Assembly: GCA_023079485.1 (NCBI GenBank)
Contig: CM041092.1
Coordinates: 1,441,627-1,505,626, forward strand
Source of the DNA: Archilochus colubris
Taxonomy: Eukaryota > Chordata > Aves > Apodiformes > Trochilidae
Direction: 5' to 3'
Length of the DNA: 64,000 nucleotides
Below the pieces are notes generated by a model, which had not been told where the DNA came from, did no database searches, and saw only the letters and a program-made list of their open reading frames with translations. Below are positions 10,267 through 22,032 of this stretch, one piece after another; positions within the stretch are counted from its first letter, which is position 1, and the number at the start of each line of letters is the position of its first letter. Made by a program: the position numbers and the translations under genes.

Positions 10267-11416
10267 AATGAGTAAGGAGAAATAACACACCTTGTATGTC
10301 CTTCTCACCCCTTGAGCAGCTTCTTGCTGAAAGCAGAACAGGGTTCATCTTCTCTTTTCCCCACCTTTGCTCAGAGGAGATGCCGGGGACTCCCCCATCT
10401 CTTCACTCAGATGGTGATTGCTCCTCACAAAGCTTTTATTCTGTGTCTCAGGTTTGTGGGGGGTTTGGTCTCCTTCAAAGCACAGGTGGGGTTGTTTTTC
10501 TTCATGTATTGCACTTGAGGATTTTTCTCCTCTAAAGCATTCAGAGGTAATTGAGCAGCTCACACCCCCCCGTGACAAATGGGATATTTTAAACTTCTGC
10601 ACAATCTTGTGCTCTGGGCCCCCTCTGAGATCAGTGCAGGTGGCTTAGAAAGGTTCCTGTGGCTGTGAACATGGAGTGACTGAGCACCAGAACCCAGCAC
10701 CAGAACCCAGCACCTTGCCCACTCCTCGGGACCACAGCTGTGTGTCCCACGGGTAATTCTGTCACCTGTGAATCCTTCACCTTCCCCCTGGGCTGTGTCT
10801 GGGGTAGTTAAATGAGAGGTTGCCACTTACAGGCAGGAGAAACAGAAGTGTGATGAATTACAAGCTGGTGTAATTTATGCAGAAGCAGTGTGGGGGAAAC
10901 TGCAGCCCACTCTTGTTCCACATAAATTATGCATGTACCTCCTTCAAAATAGCTGCAGAGGGTGTGCAGATTTTTTTCCTTTGGCTAATGAATCATGCCC
11001 TGAATTTCTACAGTACATACATTGACTCAAATGTCTCCTTTTTGCCCCACCTTTATTTTTAGACCATCTGTAAACTTGTGCTGAACACGCAGTTCTGGAT
11101 GGTTCTTTACTTTCCTTGCTTGGGCTTGGAAGACCCTGCTTTGAAAAAAGGGGCTCCTCAGTTTACTTCTTCTCCCAGCATCCTCCCAGGTGACTGTTTG
11201 CATCTGGTGCTTTGGAGATCTCTAAAGGGATCCCTGGGAAGGGAATAAATGTGGTCTGGGGATGAGGCAGAGCCTGCTCTTGGGTGCTGTCACCTTCCTG
11301 CAGACCTCAGCTGGAGACATCTTGGGAGATGTCATCTTCAGGGCCAGGTTGTGGCCAGCACAAATGGAGAAGTTGCAAACAATTAATGAAGAAAGCAAAG
11401 TATGATGCCATCCACC

Positions 11417-11455
11417 ATATATATATATATATACACACACACACATATATATATA
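11417..11455 (+). repeat. Compound (TA)n(CA)n(TA)n microsatellite
   Basis: Alternating AT, then AC, then AT dinucleotides make a symmetric 39-bp purine-pyrimidine tract. Such tracts are prone to slippage and to non-B DNA. No functional association is visible. Confidence 0.92.
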
Positions 11456-12324
11456 AATATTATAGTCTGGTCACAAAGCTTCACGTGTCCTGAGCCTCTT
11501 AGCCATGAGTAGGAACTGGGGAGCAGCAGGATGGGGGGCTTGCTCTTTTCCTTCTCAGTTGCAGAGCTGGAAAAGGAATTCTGGAAGGGCTTTGGGGAGG
11601 AAGGTTCTTTGGGGAGGCTTTGGAAGGTGAGGAATGGTTGTGTGGAACAGCTTGGGACCTAAACTCAGCTTGCTGCAAGGACACAGGATGTTGTGGGAAG
11701 ACCAAGCCAAAGAGGGAAGTGTGGTCCTGGGGCTGAGCAGGGTGTGTGGAGCAGGAGGCAAGGCTGGGCACAGGGCTTTGGTGTGGGGACTCTGGGGACA
11801 CACATGGATGCAGAAAAAGGACTTTCAGGATGCTGAGGGGAGGTGGATTTTATTGTCATGTGTTAGGAGCCTGCCTGGGGTGTACGTAGTTGGTCTCGTG
11901 TGCTTTCTCAAAGCTTTTTCTGTGTTTTGGGTTTTTTTCCCTGCTTTATGTTTTGCTTTTTCTTTTTTGAACACAATTCTTTCTCTGCCTTTGAAGTGCC
12001 AAGCAGTGACTGAGTGTTTGGGGCTACATCTCCCTTGCCTCTGTCCTGCTCTTGGTGAAACCAGGGAGGGTTCTTTGTGCTGAGTCAGCAATGCTGCAGG
12101 AGTTGATGTTTTCCCTTGCTGGCACAGTCAGTAAGTGTTGCTGCCCTCACACCTCTGTGGAATTAATGCAGAAAAACAACATTTGTGAGAATAGCACCAA
12201 CACCAGTTTGGTTCCCAAGAGAAAAATGAAACCTGGTTGTCCCTGGGGGGAGTGCTGTGTGACAGCAGCTGGCTGGTCCTGTTCCAGAAGGGATGGGCTT
12301 AGAAGGAGAAGCAGTTTGCAGAAT

Positions 12325-12425
12325 GTTTACAGAATGTTTTAGGTGGGAAGAGACCTCTAAGATCATCCAGTCCAACCTTTGACTAACACCAGGTATTTTG
12401 ATATAGTCTGAACTCCTGGCACTGG
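12325..12425 (-). mobile_element. CR1 3'-end fragment, antisense
   Basis: The sequence reads 'ttttaggtgggaagagacc', then 'tctaagatcatccagtccaa', then 'cctttgactaacacc'. This is the reverse complement of the CR1 3' UTR of the subfamily whose sense strand reads 'ttggactggatgatcttaga'. It is diverged and its distal boundary is uncertain. Confidence 0.75.
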
Positions 12426-13369
12426 GCTGACAAACTCTTCTGTGGCTGCTCAGTGATGAAGCAGTGGTTGGGCTTGCAGCTTTCCTTTCAAAGGCTCCAT
12501 GGGGATGGATAACCCTCCCTTTTCCTGGGCACTGAGAATCAGTTTATCTCTTGGAGTTGTTTCAGGTAGGAAACTCCTTGCCACAGGGTGCTGTGGATGA
12601 AAAAAAAAAAAAAAAACCAACAAACAACCCAACCCAAAATAAATCAGATCCAAAAGGAAGTGGACAAACCAGGAGAGAAATCTGTTTGCAGGCTGTCAGC
12701 TACTGGGCTGTAGCTCCTGGCTCTGGGATGGAGCCAAAGCCCTGGTGCTCAGAGGTGTGCTTGCCCCTTCCTATGCCCTCCCTGGAAGGCACTGGTACCA
12801 GTAGAGGCAGGGCACTGGGACAGGCAGGTCCATGGCAAAGCCAGCCCTGTCTTTGTCACAGAAATGAAGTTCAGTATTTATTTATACTGCTAACCAGCAT
12901 TTAGAGAGCCTCGTGTTAACTCACAGCATTCATTCCATGGGGTTTTTGGAGTTCAGCTAAATACAGCTTGTAGAGATGGATAAAATTACTGCACACAGCA
13001 CTTTCAAGCCATATTTTATTTTTTCCCCCTCACTCAGCTCCATTATTAGAACACTTACTTGGATTTTAATACAAAGGGAAAGCAGGATGCACTGCAGAGA
13101 TGGTGCCTGGCTCACCCTTATCCCTGGGACTCTGCCCTTGATTAGCTCTGCTGCCTTCCCCTCCGTGCTGGTGTTTTGTGGGAGGAAAAATGTTACCTTT
13201 TATCCCTAAAAAGCAACTTCTCAGGGTGGAATAAGCTTGCATTATTCCTATGGAAACAAAATGCTGGGCAAAGAAAACAAAACTAAACAAAAATAATCTT
13301 AAAATCATTGGAAATTGGTGACCATCTGGAGGGCAGAGTTCTGCAGGTGATGGTTTTAAACTAAAAGAA
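12426..13369 (+). other. CACNB4: Intronic sequence, no gene seen
   Basis: This is non-coding intron containing a pure A-run at about 12600-12616 followed by an A-rich tail. The tail resembles the end of a retro-inserted sequence, but no source element was recognised. No exon was found. Confidence 0.6.
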
Positions 13370-13560
13370 GGAGCTTCAAACTAGATCTAAGGAATTTTTC
13401 ATGCTGTGGGTGGTGAAACCCTGACCCAGGATGCCCAGAGAGGTGTCAGAAATATTCCAGGTCAGGTTGGATGGGGCTCTGAGCATCCTGGTCTGGTTGC
13501 AGATGCCCCTGCTCATCCTGAATGGCTGTGAAAGGTCCCTACAACCCAACCCAGCCTGGG
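13370..13560 (+). mobile_element. CR1 3'-UTR fragment of a second subfamily, sense
   Basis: Blocks 'gggtggtgaaaccctgaccc', 'tgcccagagaggtgtcaga', 'ggtcaggttggatggggctc' and 'atgcccctgctcatcctga' match the classic CR1 3' UTR in order. The terminal part is rearranged and lacks clear octamer repeats. It lies about 90 bp upstream of the young CR1 copy B and belongs to a different, older subfamily. Confidence 0.85.
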
Positions 13561-13651
13561 ACAGCCTGGCTGTGTGTTCACCAAGACTGCTGCACCTTCA
13601 CCAGCACCTTCCAGGGGTTCCTCTGCACCATGATCCCAACAGGATGAGGTT

Positions 13652-14413
13652 CAACATTCCAAGTGCCGGGTCCTGCACTTTGGCCACAACAACCCCATGG
13701 GGAGCTCCAGGCTGGGCACAGAGTGGCAGAAAGGGACCTGGGAGTCTGGATTGCCAGGAAGCTGAACAGGAGCCAGCAGTGTGCCCAGGTGGCCAAGAAG
13801 GCCAATGGCATCCTGGGCTGGCTCAGGAACAGCGTGGCCAGCAGGTCCAGGGAAGGGATTCTGCCCCTGTGCTCAGCCCTGGTGAGGCCACAGCTTGAGT
13901 CCTGTGTCCAGTTCTGGGCCCCTCAGCTCAGGAAGGAGATTGAGGTGCTGGAGCAGGTCCAGAGAAGAGCAAGGAGGCTGTGAAGGGATCCAGCAGAATT
14001 CCTGTGAGGAAGGGCTGAGGGAGCTGGGGGTGTTGAGGCTGGAGAAGAGGAGGCTCAGGGGAGACCTCATCACTCTCTGCAACTCCCTGAAAGGAGGTTG
14101 GAGCCAGGGGGGGGCTGGGCTCTTTTCCCAGGCAACTCTCAGCAAGACAAGAGGGCAGGGTCTCAAGTTGTGCCAGGGGAGGTTTAGGTTGGAGATGAGA
14201 AAGAATTTCTTTCTGGAGAGGGTGATCAGGCATTGGAATGGGCTGCCCAGGGAAGTAGTGGATTCTCCGTGTCTGGAGATCTTTCCAAAGAGCCTGGATG
14301 TGGCACTGAGTGCCATGGGCTGGGAACCACGGGGGGAGTGGATCAAGGGTTGGACTTGATGATCTCTGAGGTCCCTTCCAACCCAGCCAATTCTATGATT
14401 CTATGATTCTATG
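13652..14413 (+). mobile_element. Young CR1 copy B, 5'-truncated, with reverse-transcriptase tail
   Basis: This is a sense-strand CR1 element starting near 'gaggttcaacattccaagtg' and ending in three ATTCTATG-type repeats at about 14391-14412. An open frame to about 13983 carries the CR1 reverse-transcriptase C terminus ([57 protein letters not shown]). It then hits TGA at what looks like a one-base deletion, and homology resumes in another frame ([33 protein letters not shown]). By eye it differs from copy A at only about ten positions over some 700 bp, plus a gap of roughly 15 bp near 13725. Confidence 0.94.
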
Positions 14414-16350
14414 GGTGGCACTTGGGGACCAGGGACCTCTGGAGCTCTGCACCCAATGGTGGCAACTCCTTGTCTGGCTCTGAGCCTGCATCTCCTGGGA
14501 CTCAACATCCCTGGCCTTGCTTCTCCCCATGCTGGATGTGCCACTGGGTGGGGTGTTTTGGTTGGTTTGGTTTTTTTTTCCTAGCTGCAGCATAATTATT
14601 GTGATGATTTGACCCCAGATCCAGTGGCATCCAGCTGATCCACCAGCCAGGCTTGGAAGCCTGCAGGTCCAGCTTCCTTTCATGAGGCTTTAACACTTCT
14701 AATAGCCCTTGCCACTCCTTTTACACCTGGTTACCATCTGCTGGAAGGTGTAGATGCTCTTGTCCCTACTCAACCAGCTTTCCCAGCAGTGAGGGGGTTG
14801 TGGTTAGAGGGGGCAGGCACCATCAGGATCTGCTGTGCCTGGAGGGGGTGGGCACAGATGACCTTGCAAGAACAGTAGTCTTCTAAAATGTGAGGTTTGG
14901 GCAGGAAAAAAACCCCAAAACAAACTGTGTCTTCCCTTGTAATGGGAGGTGGAACCATTTGGGTGATTGGGGCAGAATTGTAGGGTGAAGGCTGGGGGGA
15001 TGCTGCTGGCTTGCAGGTGCCACAACCCTCATGTTCCCATCCTCCAGCCTTCCTTACTCAGATCTGAGGTGGAAGCTGAGTGGGAACAGCTGGGCTGTTG
15101 CCTGAAACCCCACTGTGTTCTGATTGAGGCTTCAGCAAAGCTTTTTGTTGGTGTTGTTGCTGCTCTGCATCTCTGTGTGGTGGGAAGCAGATGGGGCTGG
15201 AACTGCAGCTCCTCACCCAGGTCCTGTGCTGGGCTGGCAGTCACTTTGGCTTGGGGTTTTTCTGGTAGCCCTTCCAGTCCAGTGCTGTCAACCCAGGTAT
15301 TTTGTAAGGAGAGATAATCCTGAATTTAATGGGAATGAAGGATCTGATCATAGGAAAAGCAGGAACAGCGTTTCAGAGTTTTACATCTGCTTATCCTGCA
15401 AGTCACTCGTTGCTGCACTTCATACATTTTCAAGGTTTCTTCACAGAAAATTCTTTCTGGGTATTTCAGGAAAAATTAACCTGGCAAGTCCTGGTTCATC
15501 CAGGTGAGGAGTTTGTGATGGATAAATGTGAATAAAGGCACTGGGGGAATTGTCTCACTGGGATCCCCTGGAGCTGCCAGAAGGTGTTTGGTGCTTCTCA
15601 AGCCACGGTTCCCATTTCTTGATAATCTCAGACGAAGTTCTATAAAAATCCTTCCCCAGCAGCTGCATGCAGGGCATGTGCCGGGGGTTCTCAGGCAGTT
15701 CTTGGGTAAAACCCTGCAGTTCTGGTGAAACCCACAGGATGGAGATGTTGCTTCAGCGCTCCCGCCCTCGGGCACCGAGTCTGGAGCCCTCATCCCAGTC
15801 CCGAGAGGAATTGAAATCTGCTTTTATTATATTTATTCCTCGAGTTCTGCAGCCAGGAGCGGGGCTCAGGCACCAGCCCAATATAATCCATTTCCAGAGA
15901 GTTTGTGGGGAGGATTTTGGGGGGTGCTGGGTGTCTGGGTTATCTCCAGAGGGAGGAAGGAGCTGGCTGGAGCTGCTCCCAGGAATTCCCGGTGTCTGGA
16001 GCCCGGGTGGGAAAGGTGTAAGTTCTTCCTCTGGCTTTGAGTTGACATTTTGGAGGTGTTGACCTTGCTGGGTGCTCCAGAGAGAACATTTCCGAATTTG
16101 TTAAATGCAATATTTCCCCTCCTGGGGAGCCAGCCCAGCCGGGCAGGGGCAGCTCTGGCTTCTGGGCAGGATTCACAGCACTTTGGGGCTAAACTGCTAT
16201 AACCCCAAACCAAACCCCCCACTCGGCCCCAAAACTGCTCCCTCATGGCCATCTGCATGTCCTAAAATGTTCCTTCCTGGCCATCTTCAGGAGAAACACT
16301 CAGCTTTGCTAAGGCAGGTTCTGGCTGTCCTCACACAGACCTCCTCAGCT
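14414..16350 (+). other. CACNB4: Intronic sequence, no gene seen
   Basis: Mixed-composition intron with no microsatellite of note and no recognised transposon. Open frames up to about 130 codons occur on both strands without family resemblance. Confidence 0.65.
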
Positions 16351-16473
16351 ATTTATATTTATATTATTTCTATTTCTATTTCTATTTATAGTTATAATTG
16401 TATTTATAGTTATATTTATAGTTATATTATTTATATTCATATTATTTATATTTATATTTACATTTATATTTTA
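16351..16473 (+). repeat. Imperfect (TATTTA/TTATAT) AT-rich repeat
   Basis: About 120 bp of interleaved TATTTATA, TATTTCTA and TTATAGTTA units. It is imperfect, A/T-only apart from occasional C or G, and the Ile/Tyr-rich frame across it is a repeat artefact. Confidence 0.92.
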
Positions 16474-17176
16474 AACGTGCAAAACCAAGCAAACACTGGT
16501 GCAGTGCTGCCTTTGGACTCTGTCCTCCGAAGGGAAGAGATGCTAAAAACCCATTTCCAGTGATTAATTACAGTTCTTTGGGCATGCAATAAAAACTGCT
16601 TCTTCGACCCCCTCTTTAGGAGCTGACCTGGTTCTCCCTCCCAGGCAGGTGTCACCCCTCATCTTCACTCCGAGGGCTCCTTGCAGCCTGTCCCCACGTT
16701 GCCACTTGTCCTTTGATTTCCTTTTTGCTTTTCTGTTCACCCCACATGCCTTATCCTGACTGCTTTTTTTTTTCCCCCCAAAATGCTGCACCCATTTCTT
16801 TGTGTGTTGGTGCTGTGCTGACACAGCTTCAGTATAAGATTTGTCCTGAGAGTAAAGGAGGGGAAGTTTTCTTTTAAAAGGAGGAAATGAGGTGTTATCA
16901 GGCCACAGATACCCACCTGGCTTAGTGCTGAGCCTTGGGGTCTGGAGCTCAGGCAGGAGAGGGGCTGGGGAGCAGCTCTTGGTGTGTGTAGGGCTGGGAT
17001 GTGCTCAGATCTATCAGTACCCAGCTGGCAGGTGAGTGAGGTGGCACTGCTGAGATTTGGGGTTATGGGAATGAAAACCAGATTTTTTAATTATTATTTT
17101 ATTTTTGTGAACTATAAGCTCTTGGCTTTTGTTCCAGGTTCAGTTGTGAGGAAAAAAATTGGTCAAGACAGCCAGA

Positions 17177-17177
<1 letters not shown>
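16474..17177 (+). other. CACNB4: Intronic sequence, no gene seen
   Basis: Non-coding stretch between two microsatellites. Nothing recognisable was found beyond short homopolymers, for example the T/C run near 16765-16780. Confidence 0.6.
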
Positions 17178-17221
<44 letters not shown>

Positions 17222-17243
17222 TATTGTTGTTGTTGTTGTTGTT
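17178..17243 (+). repeat. Compound (ATT)n(GTT)n trinucleotide repeat
   Basis: About 15 ATT units, one of them ACT, run into about six GTT units. Frames across it read poly-Leu, poly-Tyr then poly-Cys, which are repeat artefacts. Confidence 0.96.
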
Positions 17244-20200
17244 CATTTATTGTTTTGCTATGTTTCTTAACTCTCAAGCTTGCTTGGCTGTGGACAGAGC
17301 ACATGGAAACCAGTAGAGGAACAAGTCCCATGAGGTTTTCTGTGTGATGACTTTATAGATTTCTGATTAAACACCCAAACCCCTGTCCTCTCTGTGCCAG
17401 GCTGTAGCGTGGCCTCGAAGCTCAGAGCAACGTGGGGGCTCAAATTCAGTGATTTGTTGCTTTGGGCACCAACAAGTCCTTTCAAGAAAAGGTTATTCTG
17501 CTGGGAACTCATGAGCCCTGGTGGTAGGAGCTTTCCAGGTGGGTGTTGGAAGGATTTTAGGGCATCTGCTGGGAGCGTGGGGTGGGAATATCTGCTCTCT
17601 GCCTCTTGGACTGGGAGAACTGGGCAGACTGGGGAGCAGCTCAGAGCTGGCTCCCCCTTTGCTTTTGCAGTTGGTTGGTTTTGCAGTTTTTTTGCAGTTG
17701 GTTGGTGTGCAGATCTCTCTGCCTTTCCTCCCCAGGCATTGTAGGGGGCAGAGAAAATCCTGAGGATGCTGTGAGAGTTTTGAGTCATGACAAGAGTGCC
17801 AACCACTCCCACACACTTGTGGTGTTCAGGCTCCCTTGTTCTAAACTGTTCACTGCTTGAACTCCTCCTGTTCTGTGATGGCTTCTTCATTAAACCCTGA
17901 GCTTCATGACAGCTCCAGCTCCTGGGTGGATCTGGTAGCAGTGGTAAGAGAGGACGGAGCTGTTTGCACAGGATTATGCAGCAGCAATTGTGACGACACA
18001 GATTCATTCCAGATTTTGCCAATTGCCATGGTAACCTGCATTCCAAATAGCAGCAGAAGACCACTTAGAATGAGACAAACAGGGTTTGGGGCCTTGTTAA
18101 CTGATGCACACTGTAGGTTTTGAGAAAGAAACCCTTAAAAACGGAGGCACTTCCCTTCTTAATTGCAGTTGTGTTGTGCCACTGTGAATCCTCCTGGGAA
18201 AACCTCATCTTGCTGGGAGCATCTCTTGGAGAGCAGCTAAAAGAGAATAAAGAAATAACCTTTTGCTTTGCAGAACACGTGCTATATATTTTATTTTATT
18301 TTTTTTTTTACTTTTCTGACTAGCAGCAATTAGTAAGGGAGGACAAGTGGCTGTTCCAGGCAGAATTCCCAGGTTAGCAAGACAGCCTATTTTTAGGTGC
18401 ATCTTGAAGGCACAGCTATTAAGTTCAATGCTCTGCTTCCTGCAGCTCCAGTTTACAGCTCTGGACTCAGTGAAACTTGAGCTGGATGATCAATGGGGCA
18501 AAAAGGAGCTGGGGCAGATGTCATCTGCCAGGGTTTGGTGACTCCAAGGATTTAGGAATGGAGAGCTGACTCCCAGAAATTAAGCTGCCTCCAGTTGTTA
18601 CTGAAGTGACTGGTTTGGGCTGACTTCAGACCTGTGTGTATGGTGTAGGTTTGTCTTAAAGTGGCTTTTGAAGTTATTTGCAGCTGTGATTTTTTTCCCA
18701 GCCAGAAGCTTTTGAATTAAAGCTGAGATTTTTTTTTTTAAAGTTTTTACAGTATTCTTCTTTCTCCAGAAACTGAGCTGTTGAAGGAAAGCATTTGCTA
18801 TGATAGCACTCATGGTAAAACTGAAAAGGTTTCTTACCCTGTGAGTATTTTACTCATCACTGGAGTACCAATGGGAGCTTTATGTCAGGAGTCACAGCCC
18901 AGTGTAACCGTGGAAGAAGGAACTGGGATGTCCTGAGGATGTCTGGGTGGCTTTTTGATGCAAAGCAGGAGCCAGCAGAGCCAGCAGTGCCTGGGGTTCC
19001 CTGCAGGAGCACTGGTGGTGGCTCTGATGGGGGGCTTGGGGGCTGCCAGCCCAGGAGGTGATGCTGAAACCTCCTCCCTGGGTCACAGGTTCCTGTGGTG
19101 GAGAGGCAGGCAGAGCATGGGGAGAACCCATAAATAAACATGGTTTTCTTGCTCTGAAAATACTAGAGCCTCCCCTGGCAAGGAACCCTCTGTAAGAGAT
19201 GTGGGTCCTTGAGGTGGTGATAGAGGAGGGGGCTGGGGGAGCCAGGGCTGGTCAGAGCACTCAGCCTGAGCCCTGGGAGGAAGGGAGCCAGGATGACCCA
19301 GGGCTTTCCAATAGATGCTGGAGAAGTTCAATTGTTCCAGCAGAAGAGGAAGGCTATGATTTCACTGATGGCTGCAGAAGATTAATTTAGTGGGTGCATA
19401 CTTGTGCATTTTATTTATCTGCCTGTTTGTGATCAGTGAAGCAGAAGAGGGATGCATTCTCTCTTTCCTGTCCTGCAGTTATTTTATTTATTTTATTTTA
19501 TTTGCCAGCCCGTTCCCCAGCAGCACAGGGGGTGAGCTCTCTGCACACTTCTGCTGGAGGCAATGGATGCCCAGAAAACACTCAGGGAGGTGGGGATGGA
19601 ATTGTAATCCACAAAGCCTTTTAAAAATTCACTTTTGCATCACATCTGGCAGGCTTGGAACTCAGGTTCAGGGCATGTTTTCCCTCTGCTGGGGAAGCTG
19701 TGGGGCTGCACCTCTCACCTCACTGAACCCACACATGGTGCTCTTCTGCTGCAGAGATCCTTGTCATGCTTTGCTCCCTTGGGTTTGCTGGATAAAGGGT
19801 GATAAATGGTAAAGGGCAAGCAGAAAGCTGCTTTTCCCACCACACACTTCGTGTGGTGCCATTTCCTCATCCTATTTTCAGTGATTTCTAATAGGAAAAG
19901 CAAGATAGCAAAGATAGCAATTTAGTGTTCTCACAACGACCACAGCTTTTAATTTCTTTTTTCTTTTTTTTTTTTTTTTTTTTATGTGTTGCTGGACCAA
20001 ACCCAGCCTAGGCTGGTGAGCAAAGGGTTTGTTTTGCTGAGAGCTCTATCAGAAATGCTGACAATCAAAGAGTCCAAGTCCCTAGAGCTGGTAACTGCTT
20101 TTCCTACCAGTGCCTGACACTTGTTCCAGGTGATGCTGTGTGATTCTGGCTTGGACTTCAAGTCTCAGCAGAGACCAAAGACAGTTTGTTTAAACCAAGA

Positions 20201-21229
20201 GATGGCACAGGATGTGTGAGGTATACCTGTGCCTCAGAGGGCTGCAATGGGCTTTTCAACTCATTCAATGTATTTAAGTGGCTTATCAATTAGTTGCCTG
20301 TACTGTGCACTACCTGTGCAGGTGCTGCTGGCAGCTGACAACACTTCTGGGCTGCTTGCTGTTGGGGTTGGCAAACTCTGCTTCTGAGACTTGCTACAAC
20401 AGGAGCTTTCTCTGGAAAGAGCTTCCCAGGTTCCTAAAACTCTCAGCTTAGGCTCATTGTGGGTGTTGGCAGCATGGAGGAAAGTCCTGGGAGCTGGTGC
20501 CTGTTAACACTCAGAGGGAAGAGGAAAAACTGTCTGCAGGTAGAAGGAATATTCTCATTCCCTCCCCATTTAAGATAAAGGCATTTAAACATCTGCCTTC
20601 CAACCTGCATAAAGACATTTGGTGTTTTAAGATGCTCTCCTGAATGCATCCGACCCCTCAAGCTGCACCTATAGAGATGAATACTCAGAGGTCAGAGAGT
20701 GATTCAGCTCCCTGCTCTTCCTTTGTCACCTCTGCCCTTGCCACCCACGTCCCCACCCTCAGGTTTTAGGTGGGTTCTTCAGGAGCTCCATAAAACTGAA
20801 TTAGCTGGAGGGAGAACTCAGGGCTTTCAAATCCAGTGGGGAGAGCAAGTGCCGTGTGTGTGGGAAGGAATGAGTCCACTGACAAGAGAAGCTATTAAAT
20901 CTTTAATGCTTGCTTCCCTCTACTATGAGAAGTACTAAAGACATTTAATAAAAAGTCTTTTATTTTAATTTTTTTTTCTCCATGACTAAGTCTGCAGGGC
21001 TGCTACACTGAACTTGGCTTAAGTTCCTCAGCTGTGAGATGCTGTGTGGTAACACCCACCTGAAGGACCATTCCCCATCCTGGGATGGGTGTTTTTTGGC
21101 TCTGCTGTTCTTGTAACCTCTGCCTGCACAGCACTGTGGCTATGATGCATTTTTAACCTTGCTGTATCTTGTGCATCTGCAAAGCAATTGCATCTTGTTG
21201 CCTTCAGCAAGTCCCAGCAGAGATTCCCT
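17244..21229 (+). other. CACNB4: Intronic sequence; long antisense frame but no gene supported
   Basis: Non-coding intron. A minus-strand frame stays open over 17267-18064 but shows no family resemblance. A small TTTTGCAGTTGGTTGG duplication lies near 17664-17710. T-rich tracts occur at about 18286-18312 and 19950-19983, and a short TTTTA stretch at about 19480-19503. No exon or RNA gene was recognised. Confidence 0.6.
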
Positions 21230-21545
21230 TGTGTAGAGAAACAAGATAAACCAGGTGCCTCGAGTTGCCAAAGAGTGGGTGTGAGTCCACCTGTGCCTGG
21301 TTAGGGCAGGCCCCCTATTACCAGGGGGCCAATAAAGGTGGGACACACACCCACAGAGGGGGTTCACTCTTGTGCAAGGCAATGGAGAGGTCAGCAGCTT
21401 GTCGAGCCTCAGGAGCAAGAAGGGCTCTTCCCACAACACCTTGTGCAGTGAGGAGATGCAGCACTGAAACCCTGGGACTGGTGTCCATCTGCCCAGCACA
21501 GGGACATAGCCAGGCAAAAGGGGCAGCAGCAACAGGTTATTTTGA
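21230..21545 (+). other. Possible LTR-like block with a hairpin next to AATAAA
   Basis: A perfect 8-bp inverted repeat (GGCCCCCT at 21309-21316, AGGGGGCC at 21323-21330, 6-bp loop) is immediately followed by CAATAAAGG, a canonical polyadenylation hexamer. A GC-richer downstream block follows and contrasts with the surrounding intron. The arrangement resembles the R region of a retroviral-type long terminal repeat. I cannot define TG...CA ends, a target duplication or a second copy in the window, so the assignment is tentative. Confidence 0.3.
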
Positions 21546-21959
21546 GTAGCTACCAAGGGAATGATGAAGATCCAACTGTGCTGGAATGCCAGTCACTGGA
21601 ATACAAGGAGCATCGTGCACAGAGGTGGCTGAAGCAGCAGGAGGAAGCTGATTCAGTGTTCCCTCCTGAGGGGTTTGTTGCTTCTGTGCTCAGAGGTGTG
21701 CAGTGTGCTCCAGCCTGTGTTTCACCACTCTGAGTAAGTTCACCACACTGGAGTAAGCAGTGCCCTCCCACACCTTTCCATGAGGCAGGATTAGTGCATT
21801 CTGCATTTCTCATGATGGACTTTCCCTGCTTCATTTCCCATTGTCCGTGCTTCAAACTTCAGCTACTCTGCAATTCCTCAGTCATTTTCACTTTGTGATC
21901 TTTGGTCAGGGATGGTAGCTGCATCCTTCCCTATCACTTTCCCCTGCTAAATCCATTAC

Positions 21960-22032
21960 TTCCACCTTCCCAGATGGATGTGATGATCTTAGGGGTCTTT
22001 TCCAACCTTTCTGATTCAATGATTCAACTTTC
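21960..22032 (+). mobile_element. CR1 3'-terminal fragment, sense
   Basis: The sequence reads 'gatggatgtgatgatcttag', then 'gggtcttttccaacctttct', then 'gattcaatgattcaa'. This is the CR1 3' end of the subfamily with 'gatgatcttagaggtctttt', with a decayed ATTCAATG terminal repeat. Confidence 0.8.

Larger units (their letters stand above)
7809..12324 (+). other. CACNB4: Intronic sequence with several microsatellites
   Basis: This is non-coding intron. Simple repeats are an AAT/GAT-rich tract at about 10149-10266, a (TA)n(CA)n(TA)n tract at about 11417-11455, a T-run at about 9659-9672, and a 13-bp unit (CAGAACCCAGCAC) repeated about 2.5 times near 10687-10715. No exon, RNA gene or assignable transposon was seen. 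Confidence 0.65.

Noticed and set aside
17159..17347. Poly-Leu and poly-Tyr/Cys frames
   Set aside because: They come from the (ATT)n(GTT)n repeat.
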